From NCBI GenBank assembly GCA_023525975.1, contig CM042034.1, positions 25,384,779 through 25,448,778 on the forward strand: 64,000 nucleotides of DNA. The letters are read 5' to 3'. Both the position numbers and the translations under genes were made by a program. Source of the DNA: Smallanthus sonchifolius. Taxonomy: Eukaryota; Streptophyta; Magnoliopsida; Asterales; Asteraceae. Under the pieces are notes generated by a model. The model saw only the letters and a program-made list of their open reading frames with translations. It was not told where the DNA came from and ran no database searches. Below, piece by piece: positions 23,131-34,492 of the stretch. Positions within the stretch are counted from its first letter, which is position 1. Each line of letters opens with the position of its first letter.

Positions 23131-23645
23131 TTAGACATACAAACAAGTTAGAATGTATATATAAATAATCATTCCCAAGGCAAAATATAAAGCAAAAAGC
23201 TGAAGATGGTCAACTTTCCGGGTTCTAGCGTGATTACACCCATCGTGGCGTAAAAGTGCAACGCATACGCCCAACCCTGCACGAAATGTGTCATTTACCA
23301 AACTTGCTTACATTCTGATAAATCTCTTGACTCATTTCAGTTTCACAGACAAAAATCCAACAATAGCTTTAAAATCCACTTTAGTAACATGTATGCACAA
23401 TAACAATAATCTCCTTTATGTTTACGCATCTTTAACATAGATGAAAATATCTTTTTTTTTGTTATCAACTGTTTAATAGACGTTGTTCTTCTTTTTCAAG
23501 TCGTTAATACATCTTATTGAGACTTAAGACTTTAAACATAAACCTTCCTACAAGGACATGTGATACCTTTACTTCAGTATTTCTCCTAGATTGAGATATA
23601 AGAATCTCTTTAAACTCCTTTGTAAATTATACTACTTGATCACAT

Positions 23646-24008
23646 CATAGTTGTCAATAGCGAATATCGGTAAATAGCGACAGGCCATCTATACGCTACT
23701 TAGCGACAGCGATGAAATAGCGGGCACTATTTCACGTTTAGCGATACACTAGTAGAAAATTTTAGAAATATTTATATTCAACTATTGTAGGATTTGTAGT
23801 AATTATAATCAATAATCATCTAAATCTTCATATTATTAGCAACCCTATTTATATTAATCAAGTAAAAAGTTATAAAATAATTTAGTTTTTTTTTAAAAAA
23901 AAAGGGAATATTCGCTATATGCTCGCTATTCATTCGCTAAACACCATATATCGACCGTAGGCCGCTTCGCTACATAGCGCGCTATAGCGGTCGCTATTAA
24001 CAACTATG
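23646..24008. mobile_element. hAT-type MITE
   Basis: A 363-bp element with ends CATAGTTGTCAATAGCGA and (inverted) CATAGTTGTTAATAGCGA. The perfect 8-bp duplication GATCACAT flanks it (23638-23645 and 24009-24016). Subterminal CGCTATTTAGCG-type motifs repeat in both orientations. Confidence 0.95.
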
Positions 24009-24019
24009 GATCACATAAT

Positions 24020-24687
24020 AAATTATAACACTCCCTACTAGCTTGAAGTCTATAAATCCAACACATACTAAATAGACAAACTTATCAAATGGTTCATTGC
24101 TGATGAAACTAAAAAAATAAATAGAAATGGACCACTTACCTTTGTTTGAAGACGAGCCTAACTGATGATCTTCTATCTTGAAAGTTGACTTCCTAAAAGT
24201 CAACTGTTATGATTAATACATGAATCATAGTATAACATAGATAATCATCTCAAAAATCACCTATTTGTCATATTCACTTAATGTTTAATCATTCATCAAA
24301 TGCATTGCTTGTAGTTTGCTTATCATATGACCCTCAATCTTAAGCATGTTGACCCATTTGTCAACATTATCCTTTGTATACAAATTTCAAGCTTTAAGCA
24401 TTACTAACACATTCCTTTGTAGTAGATTTGTTCGACCTCAATATAGACATTATCAGTTAGAAGAACCTATCCATAATAATATCCGAACTCAAAGAACATC
24501 ATCTTCATCAACTTTAAATAGATTCTAATATCTAAACTCATCTAAATAGCTAGACAATGTCATAGAACACAAAATATTTCCAAACTGATATAACCTCATA
24601 AGTAAAAAATATCAAATTCTTTAAAGTAGGAACATGGAGTTGTTTTAAACAAATTTAGCCTTTATAATATCATCAACCTTATGATAA
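24020..24687. other. No gene seen
   Basis: AT-rich; frames of 60-68 codons have no recognisable features. Confidence 0.4.
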
Positions 24688-24696
24688 CTAAACAAA

Positions 24697-25240
24697 ATTG
24701 GAAAATTCCTGAAATGTCACTATTAAGTTTTACCGTTTGGGTTTACCATCTTGTCCACACAATTTTTTCCTGAAATGTCCCTACCAATAAACTCGTTTCG
24801 ACGGTATTTAAATGCACGGGAAAACGTTATATTTAAGGTCGGACTACGGTAATTTATGGTAGAGCGACATTTTAAATTCAAATGTGAGATTTTAGCTGTA
24901 TATTAATACGGATCTTGTGTAATGAAATTAAAAAAAAATCAATTCTAAAGAAAAAAATGTTTTCAATTCTAATAAATCTAACGCCGTTCGACCATGACAC
25001 GAAGGGAATAAAGTCGGAGCCGACAATGACACAAAGTTCAGAAATACAGTCGGAGACGCACGTATTTGTAAATTTACGTGTGCCTCCGCCAATAATGTGA
25101 CACGTGGCCTATTCAGATTGGGGGAGAGTACCATCGTCCCATGTGTTTAAATACCGGTGAACGAGTTTATTGGTAGGGACATTTAAAAAAAAAATTCTGG
25201 TAAACCCAAACGGTCAAAGGAACATTTCAGGAATTTTCCC
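24697..25240. mobile_element. Mutator-type foldback MITE
   Basis: A 544-bp element with ends GGAAAATTCCTGAAATG on both sides in inverted orientation, pairing for about 90 bp (both include CCCTACCAATAAACTCGTT). The perfect 9-bp duplication CTAAACAAA flanks it (24688-24696 and 25241-25249). The core (24840-25130) is non-coding. Confidence 0.9.
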
Positions 25241-25383
25241 CTAAACAAATAGATTTAAATTTCCATCAAAACATATGTGAAGAAACAAATCTAAAGTAGC
25301 CTCTTATAGAGCCAACAATATATTAGCAATATATGTTGATGGCTGTTTATGATGGTGGTGGTGGGATAGACAATTTCTGGTAG

Positions 25384-25445
25384 ACAGAGAGAGAGAGAAT
25401 TTAAAGGTGAAAACAATTTCTGGGAGAGAGAGAGAGAGAGAGAGA
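25384..25445. repeat. (GA)n microsatellite
   Basis: Two GA runs separated by about 25 bp, each next to the phrase ACAATTTCTGG, so the unit may have been locally duplicated. Confidence 0.85.
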
Positions 25446-25702
25446 ATAATAAGTATCCATAAAATAAGAAAGAGAGAAGATCTCTACATAATAAACTCTA
25501 AAATATATATGATACATAAATTTAGAAGAGTGAATAATTGAATGTGTTTAAATCTAGATGAGAGAAAAAGAGTGAAGGATTCATAAATTTTCAATGGCTA
25601 TCATCACATGTCTAACTATCAAAGGCCAAGATTCACTCTCATCCTAATTAGGCTTAAAGTAAACCACTTAAAATGATTTAATCAACATTCATCAAAGTTT
25701 AT

Positions 25703-25757
25703 GAATCCAGCGGGTGGGCTAGTGGTCCGGAGTGATCCAAATTGCCGTTAAAAAATA
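25703..25757 (+). mobile_element. SINE 3' end fragment, family 3
   Basis: GGGTGGGCTAGTGGTCCGG, then GTGATCCAAATTGCCGTTAAAA, matches the tail of the copies near 4090 and 42050. Only the 3' part remains. Confidence 0.5.
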
Positions 25758-26469
25758 CGTTCATCAAAGTTGAATCGAACTAGCAGAGAACAACAAATTA
25801 GAAGTGGTGTTATTCGAATCTAATGGCTGATCATTTTTAATAGAACCTAAAGATGATTGGGGACGTGATTTTATACCTTAATCATCGAAAAAGCAACAAA
25901 AGCTACGAAGAATGACATAGTTTTTAGTCAAAATAAGTGTGATTGAAAACTCATTTTCACTTTTTAACCAACTCGCTGTACTTTTTTTTCTTCAATAACC
26001 AATTATACTTAGGGGTGTAAACTAGTCGAGTATATTCGAGCTTGTCTAAACTCGCACTCGATTCATTTTATTTAAGAGAGCTAAGATGGAGCTCGGCTTG
26101 CTTCGGGCTCTATCTTAAAAGCTTCAGCTAATTATTACTTTTTCAAGTTTGAGTTTGACTCAATTCGCTTATTATTTACTACTTTTTCAAACTTGAGCTC
26201 ACCTAGTTAGTTTTTATACGCTAATGAAACTAAAAGATCTAAAAATAATAATTTGTAAAGGTTTTCAAATTAGTTATAAATAAATTCATCCAACAATGAT
26301 TATTTTAATTAATAACTTTAAATAGAATTCTTTTAATATTACATCAATTACCAAATACTCTCTACCATCCACCCGGCTTCTATATAGAAACTAGGTCTAT
26401 AATGCAAAACTAATTTACGTAATTAAACATTAATAGCATATAAAAAGATATTGTTTTTATTTTTATATT

Positions 26470-26718
26470 TTTTTTGAAACACAAATTTGTTAATTCCTTT
26501 TAGAAGTGAGACTTGAACCACTGGGGTTGGTGACTTAGTGGTGGAGAAAAATCCTCTAAGAACACCAATGTTTGAATAGGTTATGAGTTCAATTCTCACT
26601 TCTAACAGGAATTAAGAATTTTTCCTTTAAAAAAAAGAGAGACTTGAACTCATTATATTCTTAAACTTTGATGTTGTTAAATGATTTTCCTCTAATATTA
26701 GGGCACCAACCCCAATAT
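26470..26718 (-). mobile_element. SINE family 2, reverse copy split by another SINE
   Basis: The reverse complement reads GGGGTTGGTGCCCTAATATT...GGTTCAAGTCTCACTTC...GGAATTAAC and an A-rich tail (poly-T at 26468-26475). This is the same family as the forward copy inside it. With that copy removed, head and tail are contiguous. Confidence 0.75.
26519..26638 (+). mobile_element. SINE family 2, forward copy
   Basis: A 120-bp tRNA-like element with GGTTGGTGACTTAGTGG (A-box region), GAGTTCAATTC (B box, 26585-26595), CTTCTAACAGGAATTAAG and an A-rich end. It is flanked by the 11-bp duplication GAGACTTGAAC (26508-26518 and 26639-26649), which lies within the older reverse copy. Another copy is at 37099-37218. 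Confidence 0.85.
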
Positions 26719-26956
26719 TTTTATTTTTATATCTAATGCCAAGTTATATAACATTTTATAGCATATTCTATAATAGTTATTTAGAGTTGGTGATAATTTG
26801 CATCCGTGACTTATTCATATTTTCGAGATTGAGATCGTTACTTATTCATATTTTCAAGATTTTAGAGCTCGAAATAAGCTGATTTATAGCTCTATTTAAA
26901 TTAAGCGAGCTAAGGTTAAACATAGACGAGCTCACTAACTCATTTATATCAATATA

Positions 26957-27824
26957 CTAAGTTAGAAATCCGTGTGCTACACGAGTTGAATAAATGCAAT
27001 GTTATATACTTAGTAATAATGATTTACATATTACATGTTTATGACATATTACATAGTTTTTTAATACGAATTATAGAAACTGTTGCTTCCCAAAAACTCA
27101 CTCGAGGAGGTTAGCTTGTGGTAGCATCAGTCGGAGGAAGGAGATCGCGTCCGGATCAGCCTTTCCACTGTACGAGACCAGATCTTTGTCTTCTTAGGCC
27201 CGATCGAACCTGCAACCACATGAAACTCTAGTTAGAGGACCTGAGGGGGATCTCTCCGAGGGCCCTCCAACGCTCAATTCAGCATTTTCATCATGTAGGA
27301 TCGTCATATAAGTGTATATTTGCATATAGAAGTAAAGAGAGGGAGATAGTGAGCAAAGGGGGAATATGAACCTGCCCCTTTGTAAGGGGTGAAGGACCTG
27401 CCTCTGATGGAAGGGGGACCTCCCAATATATAGGGGTCTGAAGTCTGGTTAGACCTAATGGGCTTTTTCTATATTGGGCTTACTTCTGTGTTTTGAGCCT
27501 CACAACTGGGCCAAGTGGTCTGGGACAATATATACATCTTTAGAAATGTTATATAGTTATTTTGTTTAAATGTTTTATAAAAATATTGAAAGAAATGTTC
27601 AATTTATAAAAATGTTGTATGAACAAACCAATTTTTTTTATAAATAAAAATGTTTTATAAAATCATTATTATTTAATATGAGAAACAAGCGAGAAACAAA
27701 AACTAATAAAAATAATATAAAAAATTTGTATAATTAATAGGAGAAAAATGCGGGAAAAAAGTTAAGGATACATAAGAGAATGATAAGTGTCCTATTAAAA
27801 CTTTTATTTATTATATAGTATAGA
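26957..27824 (-). mobile_element. Helitron-type non-autonomous element, reverse
   Basis: On the minus strand the 5' end is TCTATACTATATAATAAATA (27824 leftward). The 3' end is TTAG/CTRR-like at 26957 after the hairpin CTCGTGTAGCACACGG. The flanks A (26956) and T (27825) correspond to insertion between A and T. Family blocks such as TTTCCCGC occur in reverse. A 461-bp foreign insert splits it. Confidence 0.8.
27080..27540. mobile_element. Unidentified GC-richer insertion inside a Helitron
   Basis: This block interrupts the Helitron sequence between TTATAGAAA and TTTAGAAATG and is flanked by TAGAAA (27074-27079 and 27541-27546). It is clearly GC-richer than its surroundings and has no frame. 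It contains a long patch with ACCTGCCCCTTTGTAAGGGG and GGACCTCCCAATATATAGG, reminiscent of an LTR promoter region. It could be a solo LTR or a captured fragment; the superfamily is unknown. Confidence 0.5.
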
Positions 27825-27829
27825 TAATG

Positions 27830-29200
27830 AGTTTTTTTCAAGAAAAAGTACATTGAGTTCATTAAAAAAAACTAAAATAAGTTAATTGAAGAAAAAAGTA
27901 CGATGAGTTAATAAAAAAAAGAATAGAGAAATGTATGAAAGGTGGTTGAAAAAAACCTTTTTGCTAAATATTTTTTAAAACTATATCCTTGGTAAATAAA
28001 TTAATTTAAAGTTTTTTGTTTTCTTGTAAATCTTATTCTATACGTTATGGTGACAAAGATTATTATTATTATTAAGGTATTGTTGGGCCTTCTTTTTTAT
28101 TCCATGCATGTTTGTTTATATTATTTTTAGAAATGATTGAGTATGATTTTTTTCTTGAAACATCATAAAGTGACACGATCAAATGTTTAAAATAAACAGA
28201 TCACCATACACATGACCATATTTTCCAGAGGTCATTGTCACATTGGCATACTTTTGTTGAATATATGTGACTACCATACTTGTGGTATAAATGTGTTGCA
28301 AGCACCATGTCCTGGGGCCATGTGACAGCTAAAAATGTTTGACACGATCAATCCAACTATAATTAAGGCTTGATTTGTGATTACACATATTCGTAGTAGT
28401 GCCGCGTAAACACCAAATCCTATGATCGTCATGCTTTTTGAACCGATTCGAGGAATGTTCTAAAAATATTTGCATACGTGTTTATTTGAGCAACATATCA
28501 ATTTGGATTTAATCAAATTATATAGCGGGTTCTTAAAAATTTCATAACTTAAACGGGGTACACATGAGTCAGCACTACTCATGACCATTATTTGTCGTCA
28601 CGACCATTGCCCAATCTTGATGTTTCATCGTAGCAGCCGGATATGTAGATACATCCAAATATAAGACCAACATAGGGCACCATGACCAGATCTTAGTCCT
28701 TTACACGTAGTGATAAGGAGTTGATCAAAAAGTTGTTCGATTCTTATTTAGACCAATTTGATAAAGCGAATCATGGCAAGAAGGGCCAAATTTCAAACGA
28801 GCATATATGACTGGTAGTGGAATTAGGGGGCGTATAACCAGCGGAGAGAATGGTCTCAATGAGTCGCGTCACCATAGACGGTTTGGCCCAACTATAAGAC
28901 CCGATCTAGGTTTTGTAAATTCAAGAAAGATGATGTGAATTAATAAGACTCTTTGCCGATTAAGACATTAGATTAGTGTGATCCAATTCAGCATATTATG
29001 GTTCAACATTTAAATTGTAAAAAAAAGTAACAGGCAACAAACACGTAAACTTTAACCCAACTTGGAGCCCAAGAGCGATCCAAGAGTTTAACAGCCCAAC
29101 AAACAAATAAACTTTAAAATGTATCCTTGAGCGAATTACCATACTTTCCCATATCCCTTATTTCCTTAGCATTTTGGTGGTAGTACTCAATCAAATAAGA
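27830..29200. other. No gene seen
   Basis: Mostly AT-rich up to 28080, then more balanced sequence to 29140 with many short stop-interrupted frames. It looks like old, unrecognisable repeat sequence. Confidence 0.4.
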
Positions 29201-29204
29201 TTCA

Positions 29205-29373
29205 TATATGTTTCATTTATCTCATTCAATTTTATAAAATTTAAACATTTATAAAAATATTACATAGGATTGGAACACTTGGTGAAAGTTGAGTGGCTTT
29301 AAAGGGACAAAAAACTTTGAGTGATTTAAATTAAACACTTAGCAAACTTGGTTACTATTTGATTAAGTTTTCC
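29205..29373. mobile_element. Short MITE of the GTAACCAAG family, copy C
   Basis: The right end, AACTTGGTTACTATTTGATT then AAGTTTTCCC, matches copies A and B, and the centre carries AACATTTATAAAAATATTAC. The left end is degenerate. Its right edge is fused to the ARID reading frame. Confidence 0.65.
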
Positions 29374-30093
29374 CTGTAAGTAATTCTAAAGTTAATATCC
29401 AGGTGGTAAGGCAGGCCCATATGGGATGCTATCTCCTGCCATTTTTGGTTGCTACACACCGCCCTAAAACCCTCTCTTTCTTGGACAAACAAGTACAAGT
29501 CCAATAACTCTATTTCATAATCATCCTTGGGTGTATTTAGTCTATCAAATATGAAACCTAGATACTCCAGATAAAACCACTCAACCATACGCATAAACTC
29601 CCTTTGAAACTCGATCTCTTTGTTGATCATGACTTGTTCATGATTTTCTAGCATACCTAAAAACTCAATGAAAGTCTCATAAGATGAAACATGAATTGGA
29701 TTTTCAGACTTACATTGATCTTTTTAATTTGTTCTTCGAACTCTGTCCATAACATCTCAGATTCATGTCTAAGTTTCTCCAATTCTTGTTCATTTAGACC
29801 GCCATGCTTCAGAGTATAGGATTCATCTAAAAACTTGTAATAATTCTCCAAATAATCTCCCTCCAAGTTTGATTTGGTTTTTTTCACTTGTCTTTCAAAA
29901 CCTTCATATTCTATTTCAAAACCTTGGTATAGTAAACATTCTCTTAATTAGACAAGTATCCCCTTCATATTCTATTTCAAAACCTTGGTATAATAACTGT
30001 TTTGCACTCAAGATAGTTTTGTCTAGTTTTGACACATAACTTATACATGAGATGGTTCTGAATTTTCCATTGATAAAGAGATTTGTTTCACCA
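29355..30093 (-). pseudogene. Broken ARID-domain protein gene
   Basis: Three minus-strand frames line up as one decayed protein. The first (from about 30093) contains FRTISCISYVSKLDKTILSA, then KQLLYQGFEIEYEG, resembling the gag/protease-like segment seen in a lineage of plant ARID proteins. The second (29887-29657) has DYLENYYKFLDESYTL, and a frameshift links it to ETFIEFLGMLENHEQ. The last (29654-29355) ends in an ARID DNA-binding core: LLDLYLFVQEREGF, then CSNQKWQEIASHMGLP and INFRITYRENL. A MITE end supplies the final residues and stop, a Helitron cuts the 5' side at 30094, and a TTCTATTTCAAAACCTTGGT phrase is duplicated (about 29910 and 29973). It is non-functional as it stands. The family identity is from motif recognition. 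Confidence 0.7.
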
Positions 30094-30440
30094 TCTATAC
30101 TATATAATAAATAAAGGTTTTTTAGTGACACATGTTGCCTCCATATTTATTCTCATCATACTTTTCTCGTCTCTTTCTCCTAATAAATATTAATCTAATT
30201 ATGGATATTAATTATTTGATTATGGATAATAATTATTATACATTAACTAAATAAATTAAATATGAACTAACATTTATCAATTATATATAAAAATAATAAT
30301 ACCCGACTGGAAAAAAAATGTGTTAAAAATTAACTTAACAGAATTTATAACTGTCACGTCAAAATTGATTTTTAAAGACATATTTTGACACGCGTATGTG
30401 TTAACAGATTATACTGGTGTAATATATAGGTTTTTAAAGA
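30094..30440 (+). mobile_element. Helitron-type element, 3' truncated
   Basis: It starts TCTATACTATATAATAAATA after A (30093) and keeps family blocks (TTTCTCCTAATAAATATTAA, CTGTCACGTCAAAATTG). It fades after the half-hairpin GGTGTAATATATAGG without a CTAG end. It sits directly against the ARID frame. Confidence 0.7.
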
Positions 30441-30444
30441 CATA

Positions 30445-32280
30445 AATTTTCATCAATGGTTCACATTAGTTTTCTTATAAATCAAGGTTTTCTCATGAAC
30501 CTCATTATATACATATCAGATGGTTTTGCACAGAATACTAAATATTGCGAGAATACGTACAACAAAACAAAGTATCCATTTTTCAATCTAAATATTTTTA
30601 AAATATAAAAATAGTATAAATACAAAGTTTATTCATCTTTTCTGAAATTCAAAAAGAAATAATTCCATTTATATGTAACCTACACATGTGTAGATTAATG
30701 TTTAAAAGTTTAAAAAACGTATAAACAAACTAGTTTAATAGTTTGTTATTTACATAACATACACATTTGTAAGTAACAAGCACAAAATTTAAAAAATATC
30801 AAACATTAAGAAAAATAATAATATCATGAAACGTTATTTAAACTTAAAAGTTTTAATTAACAATAGAGAAACCCCTATAACTCTTTATACAATAATAAAG
30901 CAACCTTACCGTTAGTGCAAGGCTAAACCCTTATGGAAACTTTATTTAACTAGAAAATAATGTTTAAATTTACATCTAATTTCATTTTTATGTGATTACC
31001 TCAATGTTCGCTGTTTAAAAAAAATAATTATTTAAATATTTACATAAACATATTTTTTTAATATTTATATTAAAAAGTCTACAAATACGAAAAGACTTTC
31101 ACATGTATGCAATAAATACCCAAGCTGCATATTTTCGAACGACATTCAATTCCATCCTTTCTGCCCACATATTTCTTCTTACTCTTCACTGTCATTTCCA
31201 TTTCTGATTTTTTTAGATTTAATAAAATATCTTAAATCCACACAAAAAATAAATGGATACCCAAAAGCTAATTAATACATTTATACCGGACATCTTTCTC
31301 GGGTATATTAAATTGCTTCATGTGCTTCATCCATTTTCATTAACTAGATCTAATGTTTAAATTTACATCTAATTTCATTTTTATGTGATTACTTTGCAGT
31401 TTGTCCTTTTAATTTCCCTTTCGAATGAGCATTAAAGCCGGATAGAAGATTAAAAAGACATGCTGCGACTCATCCAACCCCTTGTCGCGTGATATGCTAC
31501 GAACGAACGAGATCAACAAATGATATTAGGGATAATAAAGTTAAGTTGAGTGCGGATCTTGTGAAAATCCTTAATGAGAATCATGAGAACACCTTTACAA
31601 GATGCATCATTCAAGGACACCCAAGGATGGATCTTTCACTGCCTCCAATGTTTTTGGGAAGTTAGTTCTTTTACAAGAAGATAAATCATATAAAATTAAT
31701 TGTATTGATAAACACATTCAAATGGGATCCAATTAAATTTGTAAGGATAATTGCATGAGCATATTTTTCGTATAGTTATATAATGATATTTAAAAATTGA
31801 GGTGACATAACATCCCAATCCTATAAACAATTACATGGCTACATGGCCATTTTGATGCTACTTAATTTGCATGTTAAATAAGTTCAATGTAAAGATTTTA
31901 TGTATTACAACTAAGTGTATTGATTTAACTAGAATTTGAAAAAGTGATTATTAAACAGGTAGTGGGGCTTTCACTAAGTAAATTTTCAAAACCGTGTAAT
32001 GATTTAAGTAAAGTTTTTATCATTTGCTAATATTTTATTTATTTATTTAAATTTATTGTTTTCATTAAAATAACAATTTTAATCATAAAACAAGACAAAA
32101 ACACAATAAAATTACAAATACTTCAGAAAAGAAGTTAAAATAAAATGAAATACGGAACTACTAAATTTAATTCTTGCTGTATTTTGCCCTTATTTCAGTT
32201 TTCCTTTGCTCGTAGATTTCACGATCCTCCTCTGATAGACATCTCACGCAAGTAAATCAAGATCAAACTCCTTTTGTTTT
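30445..32280. other. No gene seen; one long direct repeat
   Basis: Around 31400-31680 there is less AT-rich sequence with short frames that I cannot assign. It may be an old captured coding fragment. The repeat pair is listed separately. Confidence 0.4.
30958..31392. repeat. Pair of 42-bp direct repeats
   Basis: TAATGTTTAAATTTACATCT and the following 22 bases occur at 30958-30999 and again at 31351-31392 without a mismatch. The spacing is 393 bp. Upstream of each copy is a TTAACTAGA-like phrase, so the duplicated unit may extend slightly further. Confidence 0.85.
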
Positions 32281-32286
32281 TCTTCC

Positions 32287-32895
32287 TTAAACAGAGTAGT
32301 TGCTCAGTTTTAGAGTCAAAACTTTCAATATGCGCTTTGACCTCAAATTCATTAAAGATGAAGATGAGTGCTTGCTTTTCGTTTTGCTTCTACCTCTCCC
32401 GATTGGACAAACCGGTTCATCCTGGAGATCAAACTTGCCATCCGTTTTATTAACATTTATATGCGAACGCGCATCCAAACCAGCTTGAGAGGAAGGGTGA
32501 TCATCCGAAGATTTTATTTTTGATCGTTTAAATATCGGCCAATCAACGGGACTAGATGCCACTTTGAAGATTTCTTTAAAAGGTCCCAAGATTTTTCTAT
32601 AGTGATCGAGATGTTATACGTCTTTAAATTGTTGATGGGTCTCAGCTAAAACATCAATGTCGCTTGTACCACTTCCTCTCATATGGCTATTAGAAACCCA
32701 ATTGAAAGTAGCATTAAAGTGAGTGATTTTTGACGCATTGTTGTCCATTTGGAAGTTTAAGTTCAAGCCAGTACGTGTTGTACAGAAGATACCATTAAAG
32801 AAAATTCCATAAGATTTTCTAGGGAATATGAAATGGTGGTATGTTGATATGAAGACTGGTGAAGCTAGGATTGATGATAAAGATAATAAGGTCAT
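32287..32895 (-). pseudogene. NAM-associated-domain protein fragment
   Basis: One minus-strand frame is broken only by a single in-frame TAA (after QFKDV). Upstream it reads KITHFNATFNWVSNSHMRGS then GTSDIDVLAETHQQF; downstream, SSPVDWPIFKR, SSQAGLDARSHIN and PIGRGRSKTK. This order (helical 'F.G.Y..' region, S-G-[TS]-[SE]-x-D-[IV] turn, then a basic PxGRxxxK segment) is typical of the plant NAM-associated C-terminal domain. That domain is found in many transposon-linked MYB/SANT or 'GST T3-like' proteins. The N-terminal half is absent. It may derive from a PIF/Harbinger accessory gene or a host paralogue. Confidence 0.6.
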
Positions 32896-33022
32896 TGTCA
32901 GTTTCTATGATGCAATGAATCTTATTAACTTCTCAAAGAAAGATCAGAGGACTTTAAGAAAGAATGAGATCATGTTCCGGTATTCACTTCCAGTTGTTTG
33001 GGTTCCACGGATTCATGTTTGA
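32828..33022 (+). other. Unassigned open frame of 64 codons
   Basis: The frame starts ATGAAATGGTGGTATG and encodes a charged segment, KWWYVDMKTGEARIDDKDNK, followed by a stretch with SFYDAMNLINFSKKDQ. Composition looks protein-like, and the 'W-Y/V-D..TGEA' phrase reads like part of a retroelement gag-type or plant unknown protein. I cannot name a family. It overlaps the other strand's NAM-associated remnant at its 5' edge. Confidence 0.35.
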
Positions 33023-33562
33023 AGAGTTGGATAGAGATAAAGATTAAGAGATTTAAATGTAAAAAAACAAAGATAGAAGAATTTTTGTGCGAGTAAAATG
33101 ATCAAAGTGTATAGTTATTTATAGATTTTAAAAAAAGTTTTTTTGAATGTAGCCAATGGCTAATTTTTCCCTCACACCCCTTAACCCCAAAACGCACCGC
33201 ACATGGCGCCTCCGTTGGCGAACACCCGACGGGGTGTTTGGCGCCCCATCTTGCTTACGTGTAGGGCTGTAAATGAACCGAACCGAACGAAACCTTGTTC
33301 GTGTTCGTTCGTTAAGCATTTAACTTGTTTATGAACGGTTCACGAACACTAACCGAATGAAATTTCATGTCCATGTTCGTTCATTAAGAAAATGGATTTG
33401 TTCACGAACGAAACCGAACGAAGGCTAGTTTAAAACTTTTGATGTCAACCCTAATGTCTTTCGAAATAAACATTTAATAAGATCATTTTAATATCAAGTT
33501 TTTTATACTTGTATCGAACTTACTTTACTTAGTTAACTTTAGGGTAAAAAATAAAATAAAAA

Positions 33563-34492
33563 TCTATAGATATACTATATAATAAATAAATGTTTTAGTG
33601 GGACACACTTGTCACTCTTATATTCACCCTTAACATTTTTTTTCCGCCTCTATCTCCTATTAATTAAACAAATTTGTATATTTAAAAAAAAAAAATCCGT
33701 CTCTCTATCCTATTAAAATACTAATGATTTCTATAATTATTTTTAGGATTATTGGATTATAATAATCTCATATTTTACTAATTGACCAATAATAATCTCA
33801 ATTGAGAATATTATTACCACCGGTCCATACTTTCAAGCTATTTTTTTTACATTGGATCTCCCGTTAAAAAAATTTGACACCGTTAGAGTTTATATGACGT
33901 GGACATCTGCAAACCGTCGGAAAGCCGAGCCAAGCTAGTAGTGGTCTTGTGGTGGCTATTGAAATTGGCTCTGGTGCTGTTTAACTGGTCTCGTTTGTCT
34001 GGAAAGTCCAAACAGAGACAACGGTGGTGTTTAACGAAACCAGTTAAACACTATCAAAGCCAATTTCAAAAGCCAACACGAGACCACTGCTAGCTTGGCT
34101 CGACTTTCCGGCGGTTTGTAGATGTCCACGTCATATAAACTCTAACGACGTTAAGTTTTTTAACAGGGGGTCCAATGTAAAAAAATAGTTTGAAAGTAGG
34201 GACCGGTGGTAAGAATATTCTCAGTTAGGATTATTATTGGCCAATTAGTAAAAGGTGGGATTATTAAAATCCAATAATCCTTATTTTTATAAAACGTTTT
34301 TTATTTAAAAAAATATGTTTGTTCATAAAATATTTTTTTATAAATTAAACATTTCTTTCATTCTTTTTATAAAATATTTTTAATAAATAATTATTTCACT
34401 AATAATGTCAAACATACAAATCTTCATGAAAACTACCGGTTTACAACAAAAAAAAATTATTCAACCCATGTAATACATGATTTTTAACCTAG
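33563..34492 (+). mobile_element. Helitron-type element inside the hAT element
   Basis: The 5' end TCTATAGATATACTATATAA follows A (33562). The 3' end TTTTTAACCTAG (CTAG 34489-34492) precedes T and follows the hairpin CCCATGTAATACATGA. Family blocks GGGACACACTTGTCAC and CCGCCTCTATCTCC are present. Excluding the MITE inside, the length is about 395 bp. Confidence 0.8.
33746..34280. mobile_element. Foldback Mutator-type MITE, copy 3
   Basis: A 535-bp element starting GGATTATTGGATTATAAT with an inverted end ATTAAAATCCAATAATCC. It has the perfect 9-bp duplication TTATTTTTA (33737-33745, 34281-34289). It is the innermost layer of the nest and thus the youngest insertion. The halves pair almost throughout, so a transcript would form a long hairpin. 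Confidence 0.95.

Larger units (their letters stand above)
26010..26956. mobile_element. hAT-like element, truncated on the right
   Basis: It begins TAGGGGTGTAAACTAGTCGA, a common terminus style for plant hAT elements with AGCTCG/CGAGCT-rich subterminal repeats, which are visible at 26040-26210 and 26860-26935. The right end seems cut by the Helitron that starts at 26957. A pair of nested SINEs lies inside. Confidence 0.55.
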
